DNA of 6,316 bases, from assembly GCA_038131595.1 (NCBI GenBank), contig JAYPPR010000009.1, positions 1 to 6,316 of the forward strand, in the 5' to 3' direction. The position numbers and the translations under genes were made by a program. The notes under the pieces were generated by a model that worked only from the letters and a program-made list of their open reading frames with translations, was not told the origin of the DNA and ran no database searches. Of the stretch, positions 1 to 6,316 are shown piece by piece; positions within the stretch are counted from its first letter, which is position 1, and each line of letters starts with the position of its first letter. Source of the DNA: UBA9926 sp038131595. Its GTDB lineage: Bacteria > Pseudomonadota > Gammaproteobacteria > Pseudomonadales > Azotimanducaceae.

Positions 1-1005
1 CGCTGCGACTTCCGGGTCGACAATAAAGCCAAAGCAGGTATTGGCCTCATCGGCCGTTAGCATTGCTTGAAGCAGATGGGTGCCGTCGCCTGGCGCACCC
101 CCGCCCGGATTGTCGGAGGTCTCATTGATGACCACGGGACCGGCATGGGATTTATCTAACGCGTCTTGAAGCGCCTCAGAGGCGGACAGCCCCGGCACCC
201 GAAACGACTCCCGCTCTGCCCAGATGGATTCAGCCAGGGATTCACCAATGGCGCCAAGATTGTGCTTGTTTGCCTCCCCCGTCAGCACGAGATGTACACC
301 GACATGCGGGGTATCCGCAAACGGAAAGCCGTGGAACCAACTGATATTAATCAATTGCTCCGATTGCTCTGCGGCTTTGATGCGCTCAATCCATGATTTG
401 CCAATCCCGTGGAAGGTGGTCGTCGTGGGCATCTGCATTGGAATGGATACGACTCGCCGCTCGGTCTTTAGCCCCTCTCTGACCTGAATCAGAAGTTCGA
501 TCGCCTCTTTAGCGCGAAGATGGAAATCGATGTGCGGATATTCATGACACACGAATACGCCGTCTAGATGGTCGGCCATTGCCTGTGTCACGTTGCCGTG
601 TAGGTCAAAAGTCGCGACTACTGGAATAGAACCAACCCGCTCACGAATGGCCTTAACAAGATCGCCTTCCAAGTCGCTAATTCCCTCGGCGACGCCAGCC
701 CCATGCAAATCGAGATAAAGACCATCTAACGGCCAAGCTGAGTCGATGGCTTCATGCAGCTCTTGCTTCATTTGATCGTAAGCCGCTGCCTCTATGGTCC
801 CCGATGGTTGGGTCCAGGCGAACATGAGTGGAATCGGCTCAAGGCCCATCTGATGACAGGTGTCGATGGCACCACCGACCCCGGTTTCAGTGCCTGCGCG
901 CTGAAGGAGTCGCTCGCCCGTTAGTCTCGGAAATGCTGACAGCGGTGTGGGCTCCGCGCAGTACGTGTTGGTTTCATGGTTAATGCCGCCGATGCCAATC
1001 CGCAT
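1..1005 (-). CDS. Peptidase M81 / MlrC-like metallohydrolase, 3' part missing
   Basis: This is the N-terminal 335 codons of a protein that runs off the left edge of the window with no stop codon. Members of peptidase family M81 (MlrC, first known from microcystin breakdown) are usually about 500 residues, so roughly a third is missing. Hallmarks seen in the translation are GGINHETNTY at residues 6-15, LDLHGAG at 98-104, ATFDLHGNVT at 131-140, EYPHID at 155-160 and SDNPGGGAPGDGT at 297-309. D134, H136 and H158 are the likely zinc ligands, and E11 and H101 are further conserved candidates. There is no signal peptide, so a cytoplasmic enzyme is expected. The start is set by GAGG 8 bases upstream. 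Most M81 proteins are not microcystinases. Next to a Rieske oxygenase and a GcvT-like protein, hydrolysis of a small amide or lactam intermediate is more likely than peptide digestion, but that is inference. Family confidence is high; the substrate is unknown. Confidence 0.9.
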   Translation of the reverse strand, partial: MRIGIGGINHETNTYCAEPTPLSAFPRLTGERLLQRAGTETGVGGAIDTCHQMGLEPIPLMFAWTQPSGTIEAAAYDQMKQELHEAIDSAWPLDGLYLDLHGAGVAEGISDLEGDLVKAIRERVGSIPVVATFDLHGNVTQAMADHLDGVFVCHEYPHIDFHLRAKEAIELLIQVREGLKTERRVVSIPMQMPTTTTFHGIGKSWIERIKAAEQSEQLINISWFHGFPFADTPHVGVHLVLTGEANKHNLGAIGESLAESIWAERESFRVPGLSASEALQDALDKSHAGPVVINETSDNPGGGAPGDGTHLLQAMLTADEANTCFGFIVDPEVAA

Positions 1006-1221
1006 AATGATTTCCTCAGACAGAAGGGCCAGTGAAGCGAGAATGATGATTCGCGTCAAGGATGTAAACGATTAGCGGTTGATCTTCGACCTGGTCGCCC
1101 CGAGGGCTCCTAGTATTGAGGAGGCAGTATCTGGAGCGAGGGGTGTTCGTTTATGCGCGCGTGACCCAACTCGCTCACACGGTTGAGCCAGCGCACGCAG
1201 CCAAAAAGATGATCAGGCGAT
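1006..1221. other. Intergenic gap between the Rieske and M81 genes
   Basis: This 216-base gap is by far the longest in the cluster. I see no convincing gene, strong hairpin or promoter in it. A 5-bp inverted repeat (gctca/tgagc, 1173-1188) has no T-run after it. A TTGACG on the minus strand (1059-1054) has only a poor -10 match (TTCACT) 17 bases on. The gap leaves room for a separate promoter or for transcript processing, so co-transcription of the M81 gene is less certain than that of the other genes. Confidence 0.5.
1014..1017 (-). promoter_or_regulatory. Ribosome binding site of the M81 gene
   Basis: GAGG on the minus strand lies 8 bases before the ATG at 1005. This supports that start, which also begins directly at the conserved N-terminal MRIGIGGINHET segment of the family. 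Confidence 0.65.
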
Positions 1222-2496
1222 CTACGCGTGCGCAAGCTCTGGGAGCGTCCGCTCAAGCGTTGCAAGGTACCAGCGGATAAATTCCTGCAGGGTGAATTCA
1301 AATTCTGGGTGGTAAGGGCCGGGTTCGAAGAAGCGCGAGTTAACTCCCTCGCTATTGCGCATGATGATGTACTCATCTTCTTGTGTCGTGTGATGCCAGA
1401 GCCAAGTCACCCGATCAACATCGAAGTCCTCTCCAGCTTTGGCATCGCCGCGTACAAACCAAACCAGTTCAGCGTCAGTTTCCGTGAGTGACCTCGGCAA
1501 AAAGCGATAGAGCACGCAGTGATCAGGATAGTTCAGCATGAACGTGAGCGGTCCCATTTGGTAGTCGCCTGCACCACCGTCGTAGTTTTGAAACTGACCC
1601 ATCAGTGGGGCAACGGGTTGACCGTCTTCGCTACCGGTGACGTTGCCATCGAACAGGCCATAGCGCATGGTGTGCGCGCAAGCGCCGAAACTTTCTGCGT
1701 CTAGATAAATCTTAGTATGTTCCTTTGAAATACCGGGTACCCCCGTTACCTCATCGGCGCGCTCGAGCATGGCATTAACAATCGGCCGTGATTTTTCATC
1801 CAAGTCTTTCAGTGTATGAAGCTTTGCGTAGGCTCGATGCGAAGTTGCGCAGTGATAGCATTCAAGGTAATTCTCAAGAACCAGCTTCCAGTTCGCGTTG
1901 ATTCGGTAGGTTTGTTTGTGGGCAACCTGAGCGGTGTCCAAATCGTAGGCACCCAAAGGCTCAGTCAAAGGCGTGAGTGCCGACACAATGTCACCAGCGT
2001 CCTCGTCGCAATTAATAAAAACGAGACCCATGAAGGTTTCGCAGCGAATGCGCTTTAACCCCATGGAGCTATGGTCAAGATTGTCCATCATGTGCGTTTC
2101 TCGAGCCGCCTTAAGACTGCCATCCAGGTTATAAACCCAGCCGTGGTAGGGGCAAACAAACGTCTTCCGGTTGCCCGACTTGGCCTCGCAAACCCTTGCG
2201 CCGCGATGCCTGCAAATGTTGTGCATTGCAAAGATGTTTCCGTCCTCGCCGCGCACGATAATAATGTTGTCCTCTCCAATCTCCAGAAGTTGGTAGTCGC
2301 CAGATTGTGGGATCTCGCTCGCGTGAAGCGCGTAAATCCAGCTTTTGAAAATTAAGTGCTCGAGTTCTTGCTCATGAACGAGATGGGATCGGTAAAAGTA
2401 AGGGTCGATGGCGCGATGAGGTTTCCCTTTTTCTTGCTCGAGCTTAGAGCGAAGAAGGGCGAACGTATCATCAACGTGAGTGGCAATGAGCCGCAT
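1222..2496 (-). CDS. Rieske non-heme iron oxygenase, alpha subunit (betaine/carnitine-oxygenase-like)
   Basis: This complete 424-residue protein is the terminal oxygenase of a two-component Rieske system, which uses O2 and electrons from a reductase to hydroxylate or demethylate a substrate. The Rieske [2Fe-2S] ligands are C95 and H97 (CRH), then C115 and H118 (CPYHGW, 115-120). The catalytic domain has NWKLVLENYLECYHCATSH at 202-220, giving iron ligands H215 and H220, with D374 the likely third ligand. The residue bridging the two metal centres, three before the first histidine, is Glu212 rather than the Asp of classical aromatic dioxygenases. That fits the branch containing carnitine monooxygenase (CntA) and glycine betaine monooxygenase (GbcA). 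AGGAG 8 bases upstream fixes the start, and the stop is TAG. It lies 81 bases downstream of the GcvT-like gene on the same strand. No ferredoxin reductase or small beta subunit is in the window. An N-methylated or quaternary-amine substrate is inferred; a true GbcA is possible but unproven. Confidence 0.93.
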   Translation of the reverse strand: MRLIATHVDDTFALLRSKLEQEKGKPHRAIDPYFYRSHLVHEQELEHLIFKSWIYALHASEIPQSGDYQLLEIGEDNIIIVRGEDGNIFAMHNICRHRGARVCEAKSGNRKTFVCPYHGWVYNLDGSLKAARETHMMDNLDHSSMGLKRIRCETFMGLVFINCDEDAGDIVSALTPLTEPLGAYDLDTAQVAHKQTYRINANWKLVLENYLECYHCATSHRAYAKLHTLKDLDEKSRPIVNAMLERADEVTGVPGISKEHTKIYLDAESFGACAHTMRYGLFDGNVTGSEDGQPVAPLMGQFQNYDGGAGDYQMGPLTFMLNYPDHCVLYRFLPRSLTETDAELVWFVRGDAKAGEDFDVDRVTWLWHHTTQEDEYIIMRNSEGVNSRFFEPGPYHPEFEFTLQEFIRWYLATLERTLPELAHA

Positions 2497-2577
2497 GAAT
2501 CAAACTCCTAAGTCCATGCTGATAACGGGTCACGGCGCTTCAATGGAACAAAGCGTCGAGCGTATTCCTACGCCTTT
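2497..2577. other. Short spacer between the GcvT-like and Rieske genes
   Basis: The spacer is 81 bases with no clear terminator. The best inverted repeat is a 5-bp CGCTT/AAGCG with a 10-base loop and no following T-run. It carries the ribosome binding site of the Rieske gene. Read-through from the upstream gene is the simplest reading. Confidence 0.5.
2505..2509 (-). promoter_or_regulatory. Ribosome binding site of the Rieske oxygenase gene
   Basis: AGGAG on the minus strand lies 8 bases before the ATG at 2496. It supports the full 424-residue reading, including the N-terminal helix region before the Rieske domain. Confidence 0.75.
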
Positions 2578-3762
2578 CTAAAAAGGTGGCGCCGGCGTTT
2601 GACGTCTACGTTTCGGATTAAAAAGTGGCGCATCGATGACCTTGCAGGGCGCCAGCAACCTCGTCCAATGCAACTCGCGTTGGTAGTAGATTTCCGCAAC
2701 CAGCTCATCGCCGACAGCACCATGAGGCATTTCAATTTGCGCATAAGCGAGGTTCGATTTGGCGGTGGGGCACCAGGCGGCAGACGTGACTGTTCCCACT
2801 TGTTGATCTCCTTTCAGGATAAAGGAGTGATGCGCGGGCTTGTTGCCTTCCACGTCGAGCAGGGCGAAGCGATATCGCGACCCTTTGGCTTTTTCCCGAA
2901 GCAGCGCAGAGCGGCCATTGAATAGTGGCTTTTTAAAGTCAACTAACCACTCCAAGCCTAATTCGAGCGGGCTACGCGCTCGCCCAGGCCGAACCACCTC
3001 TTCGGCTGGTACGAAGTCTACGTGAGCCTGCAGAAAGCCCGCCTCGATCCTTGCAATATCAAGCGCATAAGAGCCGATGGGCTTGATAAGGTAATCCCGG
3101 CCTAGCTCGAATAGTTGGTCCCACAAGGCCTCTGCATGTTCTGGGGCTATCCACACTTCGTAGCCAAGGTCGCCCGTGAAGCCTGTGCGGCTGACCATTA
3201 GTGGGGCTCCGTTGAATGTGTAGTACGCGATACCAAAAGGTTTCAGCTGATTGAGGTCTTCAAGGCCAAGCAGTGAAAGAATCGTGCAAGACGTTGGTCC
3301 CTGTACTGCGAGCGCCGCGAGATCCTCGGTCTCGTTGCTGATAGTTACGTCAAATCCGAGTTTGCACCACTCAAGCCATTCATCGGCACGTTGGTAGGAG
3401 CAGAGCCTGAAATCGTCCTTGCCCAATCTGAATATGGTGCCATCATCCATGACCTCGCCAGCATCATTGCACCAAACGGCATATCCAACGCGATTGACTC
3501 GGATCTTGCTAACGTCTCGGGTCACCATGCGATTAAGGTAAGCCTCGGCGTCTGGCCCAGTGATCCGGTATTTATTCATAGGCGACAAATCGAAGACGCC
3601 GGTGGTGCTGCGAATGGCAAAGTACTCCAGTTCGACATCAAAGTAGGCGTTCGGCGTGGTGTAACCCATCCAGTTGCCCCAGTCATTGACATCGCACATT
3701 GCCTCCACCCTTGAGTGAAAAGGGGTGGTAAGTAGCATGGTGTGTCGCTCGGGTGCATTCAT
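2578..3762 (-). CDS. GcvT-fold folate-dependent methyltransferase/demethylase-like protein
   Basis: This complete 394-residue protein of the GcvT (aminomethyltransferase, T-protein) family is the kind that moves a one-carbon unit from a substrate onto tetrahydrofolate. The N-terminal folate-binding domain carries VWCNDAGEVMDDGT at 96-109, where D106/D107 match the conserved catalytic Asp region, and SRTGFTGDLGYEVW at 191-204, the family's most typical motif. The C-terminal GcvT domain (about 290-385) ends in the common FNPKRRRQTPAP tail. AAGGAG lies 7 bases before the chosen ATG; Met9 is a weaker alternative start. The start overlaps the stop of the upstream FAD gene as ATGA, so the two are probably translationally coupled. 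No GcvH or GcvP lies nearby, so glycine cleavage is unlikely. Relatives outside that system demethylate DMSP (DmdA), dimethylglycine/sarcosine or vanillate (LigM). Here N-demethylation of an amine intermediate is my preferred inference, with O- or S-demethylation possible. Confidence 0.92.
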   Translation of the reverse strand: MNAPERHTMLLTTPFHSRVEAMCDVNDWGNWMGYTTPNAYFDVELEYFAIRSTTGVFDLSPMNKYRITGPDAEAYLNRMVTRDVSKIRVNRVGYAVWCNDAGEVMDDGTIFRLGKDDFRLCSYQRADEWLEWCKLGFDVTISNETEDLAALAVQGPTSCTILSLLGLEDLNQLKPFGIAYYTFNGAPLMVSRTGFTGDLGYEVWIAPEHAEALWDQLFELGRDYLIKPIGSYALDIARIEAGFLQAHVDFVPAEEVVRPGRARSPLELGLEWLVDFKKPLFNGRSALLREKAKGSRYRFALLDVEGNKPAHHSFILKGDQQVGTVTSAAWCPTAKSNLAYAQIEMPHGAVGDELVAEIYYQRELHWTRLLAPCKVIDAPLFNPKRRRQTPAPPF

Positions 3763-5318
3763 GCTAAGTCTCCTTGCTTAAGCAACTCGTTCGCCGCATT
3801 TTTCCCCGGAAGTCCCATAAGACTTCCCCCGGGATGAGCGCCTGCTCCGCACAAGTAAAGTCCTGGCAGTGCCGTTTGGTACTGGGTTGAGCCTGGAAAA
3901 GGCCGCATCATGAGGGCCTGATCAATGGCGAGCTCTCCATGGTGCCAATTGCCACCGCTCATGCCATGGCTTGCCTCAAAGTCGGCGGGAGTCAGCAGTT
4001 CACTCGTCATAATTTGCTGTCTTAGGCTCGGTGCGTAGCTGCCCAGCTGCTCAATTAATTGATCCAGCACTTTCGGGCGGAGTGCATCCCATCCTTCGTT
4101 TGGCGCATAGGGTAGGTAGTGGACGAGCGCTGTTAGCTGGTGTTGACCGTTCGGTGCAAGGGACGGGTCTTCTACCGTGGGTATGCTGATGTCAAAGACT
4201 TGGCTTGGGCCGCACTCTGCATATTTCATGGGATTAAATGCAGACTCAATCGCGTCCATGCTCGGCGCGATCACTAAACGTTCGCTGAGATCGTCATCGG
4301 CTAGGCCATTGAAAGACGGCAAACCGCTCAAGGTCAAATGGAGTTTGGCGGTCCCGCTACGCGTCCTGAAGTGTTCGACCCTTCTCGCCATACCAGTTTC
4401 GATCTGCTGGTAGCCTACAAGATCCCTAAACGTTGTTTTGGGATCTGCGCTCGACAGCACCACCTTTGCGGCGAGTGATTCACCGGTGTCAAGCGTCACG
4501 CCAGTCACGCGGTCATCAGTTTTGTTGATGCTGGTTACTGCTGTTCCCAATTGAATGGTTGCGCCGAGGCTTTGCGCGGCTTGGGCAAGCGCCATCCCGA
4601 GTTGCCCCATGCCGCCAATGACTTGCTGTGGCCCTTTGATGCCAAACTGCTCACCAATAGCACGATGCAAGTAGCTAAACACCGTGTTAGGAGAGCGGGG
4701 GCCCATGTTCGTGCCGGTAATCGCATCGAGCGCCAGTGCGCCCTTCAGACCTTCATGATCAAAGTGCTCATTCATGACGTCATAAATATTGATCATGATG
4801 ATGCGCATCAGGTCCTGCATGTTGGCCCGCCCCATGAGCTTGAGACCGAGCCCTAGTTTCATGAGCGTGATGCGGTCCGTCCAATTATGGTCCACGAGTT
4901 TTGGCGCTCGCGCTTGGTAAGCCTTATTCATGAGCGCTGTAAACGTTTGGATTTGAGATTTGAATGTTCGGAGCGCCGCTTGATCGGTCGACGTGATGCC
5001 TGCCCCTGAGACTTGGTCACCCTTAATCATCAAATGATCGCCATCGGCTTGTAGGGCGATGGTCGCTTTCGCTTCACCTAGCGTTAAACCGTGTTGACCG
5101 AGTTTTAGATCGCTTACGACCTGTGGATCCAGCTGAGTGATCCACTGAGCACAATCTGAAACGGTGAATCCCTCGCCCATGGTTTTTGATGAAGCACACC
5201 CTCCTGGCGATGCTCTGCCATCTAGAACAATGACGGAGTGGCCAGCCTTAGCAAGATAGGATGCAGCGATGAGTCCGTTATGACCCGCACCAATTACAAT
5301 CGCATCATACTTAGTCAT
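3759..5318 (-). CDS. PYROXD2-like FAD-dependent oxidoreductase, second of a tandem pair
   Basis: This complete 519-residue flavoprotein belongs to the phytoene-desaturase/amine-oxidase superfamily, nearest in style to PYROXD2-type proteins. The N-terminal dinucleotide-binding motif is VIGAGHNG (residues 8-15), followed by DGRASPGGCASS (33-44). The C-terminal FAD-binding segment is YLCGAGAHPGGSLMGLPGKN (488-507). The length is normal for the family. I place the start at 5318 because GGAGG (5331-5327) sits 8 bases upstream and the protein then begins MTKYDAIVIGAG. Longer readings from 5324 or 5381 lack good spacing or intrude on the upstream gene. The start overlaps the upstream stop by 8 bases (ATGACTAA) and the stop overlaps the next start by 4. 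It probably dehydrogenates a C-C or C-N bond of a pathway intermediate with FAD. Carotenoid desaturation is unlikely because no other carotenoid gene is present. The substrate cannot be read from the sequence. Confidence 0.92.
   Translation of the reverse strand: MTKYDAIVIGAGHNGLIAASYLAKAGHSVIVLDGRASPGGCASSKTMGEGFTVSDCAQWITQLDPQVVSDLKLGQHGLTLGEAKATIALQADGDHLMIKGDQVSGAGITSTDQAALRTFKSQIQTFTALMNKAYQARAPKLVDHNWTDRITLMKLGLGLKLMGRANMQDLMRIIMINIYDVMNEHFDHEGLKGALALDAITGTNMGPRSPNTVFSYLHRAIGEQFGIKGPQQVIGGMGQLGMALAQAAQSLGATIQLGTAVTSINKTDDRVTGVTLDTGESLAAKVVLSSADPKTTFRDLVGYQQIETGMARRVEHFRTRSGTAKLHLTLSGLPSFNGLADDDLSERLVIAPSMDAIESAFNPMKYAECGPSQVFDISIPTVEDPSLAPNGQHQLTALVHYLPYAPNEGWDALRPKVLDQLIEQLGSYAPSLRQQIMTSELLTPADFEASHGMSGGNWHHGELAIDQALMMRPFPGSTQYQTALPGLYLCGAGAHPGGSLMGLPGKNAANELLKQGDLA
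3770..3775 (-). promoter_or_regulatory. Ribosome binding site of the GcvT-like gene, inside the upstream gene
   Basis: AAGGAG on the minus strand lies 7 bases before the ATG at 3762, within the last codons of the preceding FAD oxidoreductase gene. Together with the ATGA stop/start overlap it selects this start over the internal Met9 and suggests re-initiation by terminating ribosomes. Confidence 0.75.
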
Positions 5319-6316
5319 CAGCATAGCCTCCGGGTACCGGGTTGGGTCGATGTAAGTCCCGCAGTATTTCCCGAGCCGCATTTGCGCCGGGTGCTGCCAT
5401 CACACCGCCTCCCGGATGCGTTCCTGAGCTGCACATGTACATGCCTTTAATGGGCGCTCGGTACTGCGCATAGCCAGGGAAGGGGCGGTTAAAGAGCAAT
5501 TGATCGAAGGTTAATTCGCCTTGAAAAATATTGCCTTCGGTCAAACCTACTTCTGCCTCGATCTCGCGCGGCGTACGACATTCAACGTGGAGAATCAGAT
5601 CCCTAAAGTTCGGGCTGTAATTAGAGATCTGGTCGATAACGGATTTTTGGAATCCATCTTTATCTTCATCGGTCCACTCTCTACCGTTAATTTTTGGCGG
5701 GGCATACTGCACGAAGACGCTCATCATGTGCTTACCTGGTGGCGCCATCGTCGGGTCGGTCAATGATGGAATCATCATGTCGAGATAGGGATCTTTCGAC
5801 CAGGTGCCGTTCTTCCAATCATCGTAGGCACGCTCTTGACGCTCGAGGCTGTCACTAAAGTGAAGGTCACCCTGCATAAGACGGTTCTTAGGATCGAGTC
5901 CATTAAAAACGGGGAGTCCATCTAGTGCGATATTGAGCTTTCCTGAGGACCCGCGAATTTTGAAATTTTCTGCCTTTTTGATCACGTCTGCTGGCAGGTC
6001 TTTGGGGTTAGTGATGTCGAGAAAAGTGCGCTTGGGGTCAAGGTTCGATACCACAATGTCGGCGTAGTACTCATCGCCGTTTTTCAGTGCCACGCCTTTC
6101 GCTCGTCCACCTTTGACGATGATTTCATCGACGTTGGCGTCACAAATAATCTCCCCACCAAACGAGCGAAATGCTTTCGATAGGGAATCCGCAATGGCGC
6201 CCATGCCGCCTCGAGCAAACCCCCATGAGCCGACGTTGCCATCAACATCGCCCATGTAGTGATGAAGCAGTACGTAGGCGGTGCCTGGTGAATAGACGCC
6301 CAGCGCCGTGCCAATA
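5311..6316 (-). CDS. PYROXD2-like FAD-dependent oxidoreductase, first of a tandem pair, 5' part missing
   Basis: Only the C-terminal 334 residues are present; the reading frame stays open to the right edge of the window. An ATG at 6255 is internal, since 20 further in-frame residues upstream (IGTALGVYSPGT...) continue the family sequence. The family is usually about 520-550 residues, so around 200 are missing, including the N-terminal GxGxxG. Visible hallmarks are SWGFARGGMGAIADSL, the VVSNLDPKRTF segment, NIFQGELTFDQLLFNRPFPG and the C-terminal FAD-binding block MYMCSSGTHPGGGVMAAPG. It is clearly a paralogue of the next gene: by eye, 22 of 41 positions match in the block starting PFPG. It ends in TAA, sharing 8 bases with that gene's start. 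An FAD-linked dehydrogenase role on a small metabolite is inferred, perhaps in sequence or in complex with its partner. The substrate is unknown. Confidence 0.9.
   Translation of the reverse strand, partial: IGTALGVYSPGTAYVLLHHYMGDVDGNVGSWGFARGGMGAIADSLSKAFRSFGGEIICDANVDEIIVKGGRAKGVALKNGDEYYADIVVSNLDPKRTFLDITNPKDLPADVIKKAENFKIRGSSGKLNIALDGLPVFNGLDPKNRLMQGDLHFSDSLERQERAYDDWKNGTWSKDPYLDMMIPSLTDPTMAPPGKHMMSVFVQYAPPKINGREWTDEDKDGFQKSVIDQISNYSPNFRDLILHVECRTPREIEAEVGLTEGNIFQGELTFDQLLFNRPFPGYAQYRAPIKGMYMCSSGTHPGGGVMAAPGANAAREILRDLHRPNPVPGGYADD
5327..5331 (-). promoter_or_regulatory. Ribosome binding site deciding the start of the second FAD oxidoreductase
   Basis: GGAGG on the minus strand is 8 bases from the ATG at 5318 but only 2 bases from the ATG at 5324. 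It therefore favours the start giving MTKYDAIVIGAG. It lies inside the 3' end of the preceding gene, consistent with coupled translation. Confidence 0.75.

Noticed and set aside
166..487. Two overlapping plus-strand open frames
   Set aside because: They are antisense to the M81 coding region, whose family motifs run without interruption through this stretch.
1031..1059. TTGACG with TTCACT 17 bases on, as a promoter for the M81 gene
   Set aside because: The -10 matches the consensus at only 3 of 6 positions, no better than chance in 216 bases.
1203..1222. Possible terminator after the Rieske gene
   Set aside because: GATC-GCCT-GATC followed by a short T-run on the minus strand has only a 4-bp stem, too weak to claim.
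1110..1376. Minus-strand 88-codon frame covering the gap after the Rieske gene
   Set aside because: It overlaps the conserved Rieske C-terminus out of frame, and its translation is Ser/Arg/Leu-rich with no family resemblance.
2498..2515. Five-codon mini open frame (ATG GAC TTA GGA GTT TGA) just before the Rieske start
   Set aside because: It overlaps the ribosome binding site of the Rieske gene and has no site of its own; it carries no attenuation-type codon run, so it is probably chance.
2599..2925. Plus-strand open frame of 108 codons
   Set aside because: It lies wholly antisense within the well-supported GcvT-like gene, has no recognisable motif and is of the size expected by chance opposite a coding gene. 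The same applies to the other plus-strand frames, such as 3391-3714 and 4551-4856.
5319..5381. Upstream extension of the second FAD oxidoreductase to an ATG at 5381
   Set aside because: The 21 extra residues match nothing in the family, overlap the conserved end of the preceding gene, and the ribosome binding site favours 5318.
3759..6316. Carotenoid biosynthesis (phytoene desaturase, crtI) reading of the FAD pair
   Set aside because: The sequences fit the PYROXD2-like branch better, and there is no phytoene synthase or other carotenoid gene; neighbours are oxygenase and GcvT-like.

Overview
All five genes in this 6.3 kb window lie on the minus strand and are read right to left. The GGAG-type ribosome binding sites, ATG starts, tightly packed genes and protein families point to a Gram-negative bacterium, most likely a proteobacterium of moderate G+C. 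The combination of families suggests a heterotroph that eats small methylated metabolites, as many marine proteobacteria do. There is no rRNA or other phylogenetic marker, so the taxonomy is inference. I found no mobile element, tRNA, CRISPR array or notable repeat.

In transcription order: (1) 6316-5311, the C-terminal 334 residues of a PYROXD2/phytoene-desaturase-like FAD oxidoreductase, cut by the window edge; (2) 5318-3759, a complete paralogue of the same family (519 aa), overlapping gene 1 by 8 bases; (3) 3762-2578, a stand-alone GcvT-fold (aminomethyltransferase/tetrahydrofolate demethylase-like) protein of 394 aa, overlapping gene 2 by the 4-base ATGA junction; (4) after 81 bases, 2496-1222, a Rieske non-heme iron oxygenase alpha subunit of 424 aa in the glycine-betaine/carnitine-oxygenase style; (5) after 216 bases, 1005-1, the N-terminal 335 residues of a peptidase M81 (MlrC-like) metallohydrolase, cut by the other window edge.

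The first three genes are almost certainly one translationally coupled unit. The Rieske gene very probably belongs to it, and the M81 gene probably does. Together they look like a catabolic pathway: an oxygenase attacks a (probably N-methylated, possibly quaternary) substrate, flavoenzymes dehydrogenate intermediates, a folate-dependent enzyme removes a methyl group, and a metallohydrolase cleaves an amide or lactam. No step is proven by the sequence. An N-methylated heterocycle such as homarine or trigonelline, or a betaine, is the working hypothesis. The Rieske reductase partner, any transporter and any regulator are not in the window.
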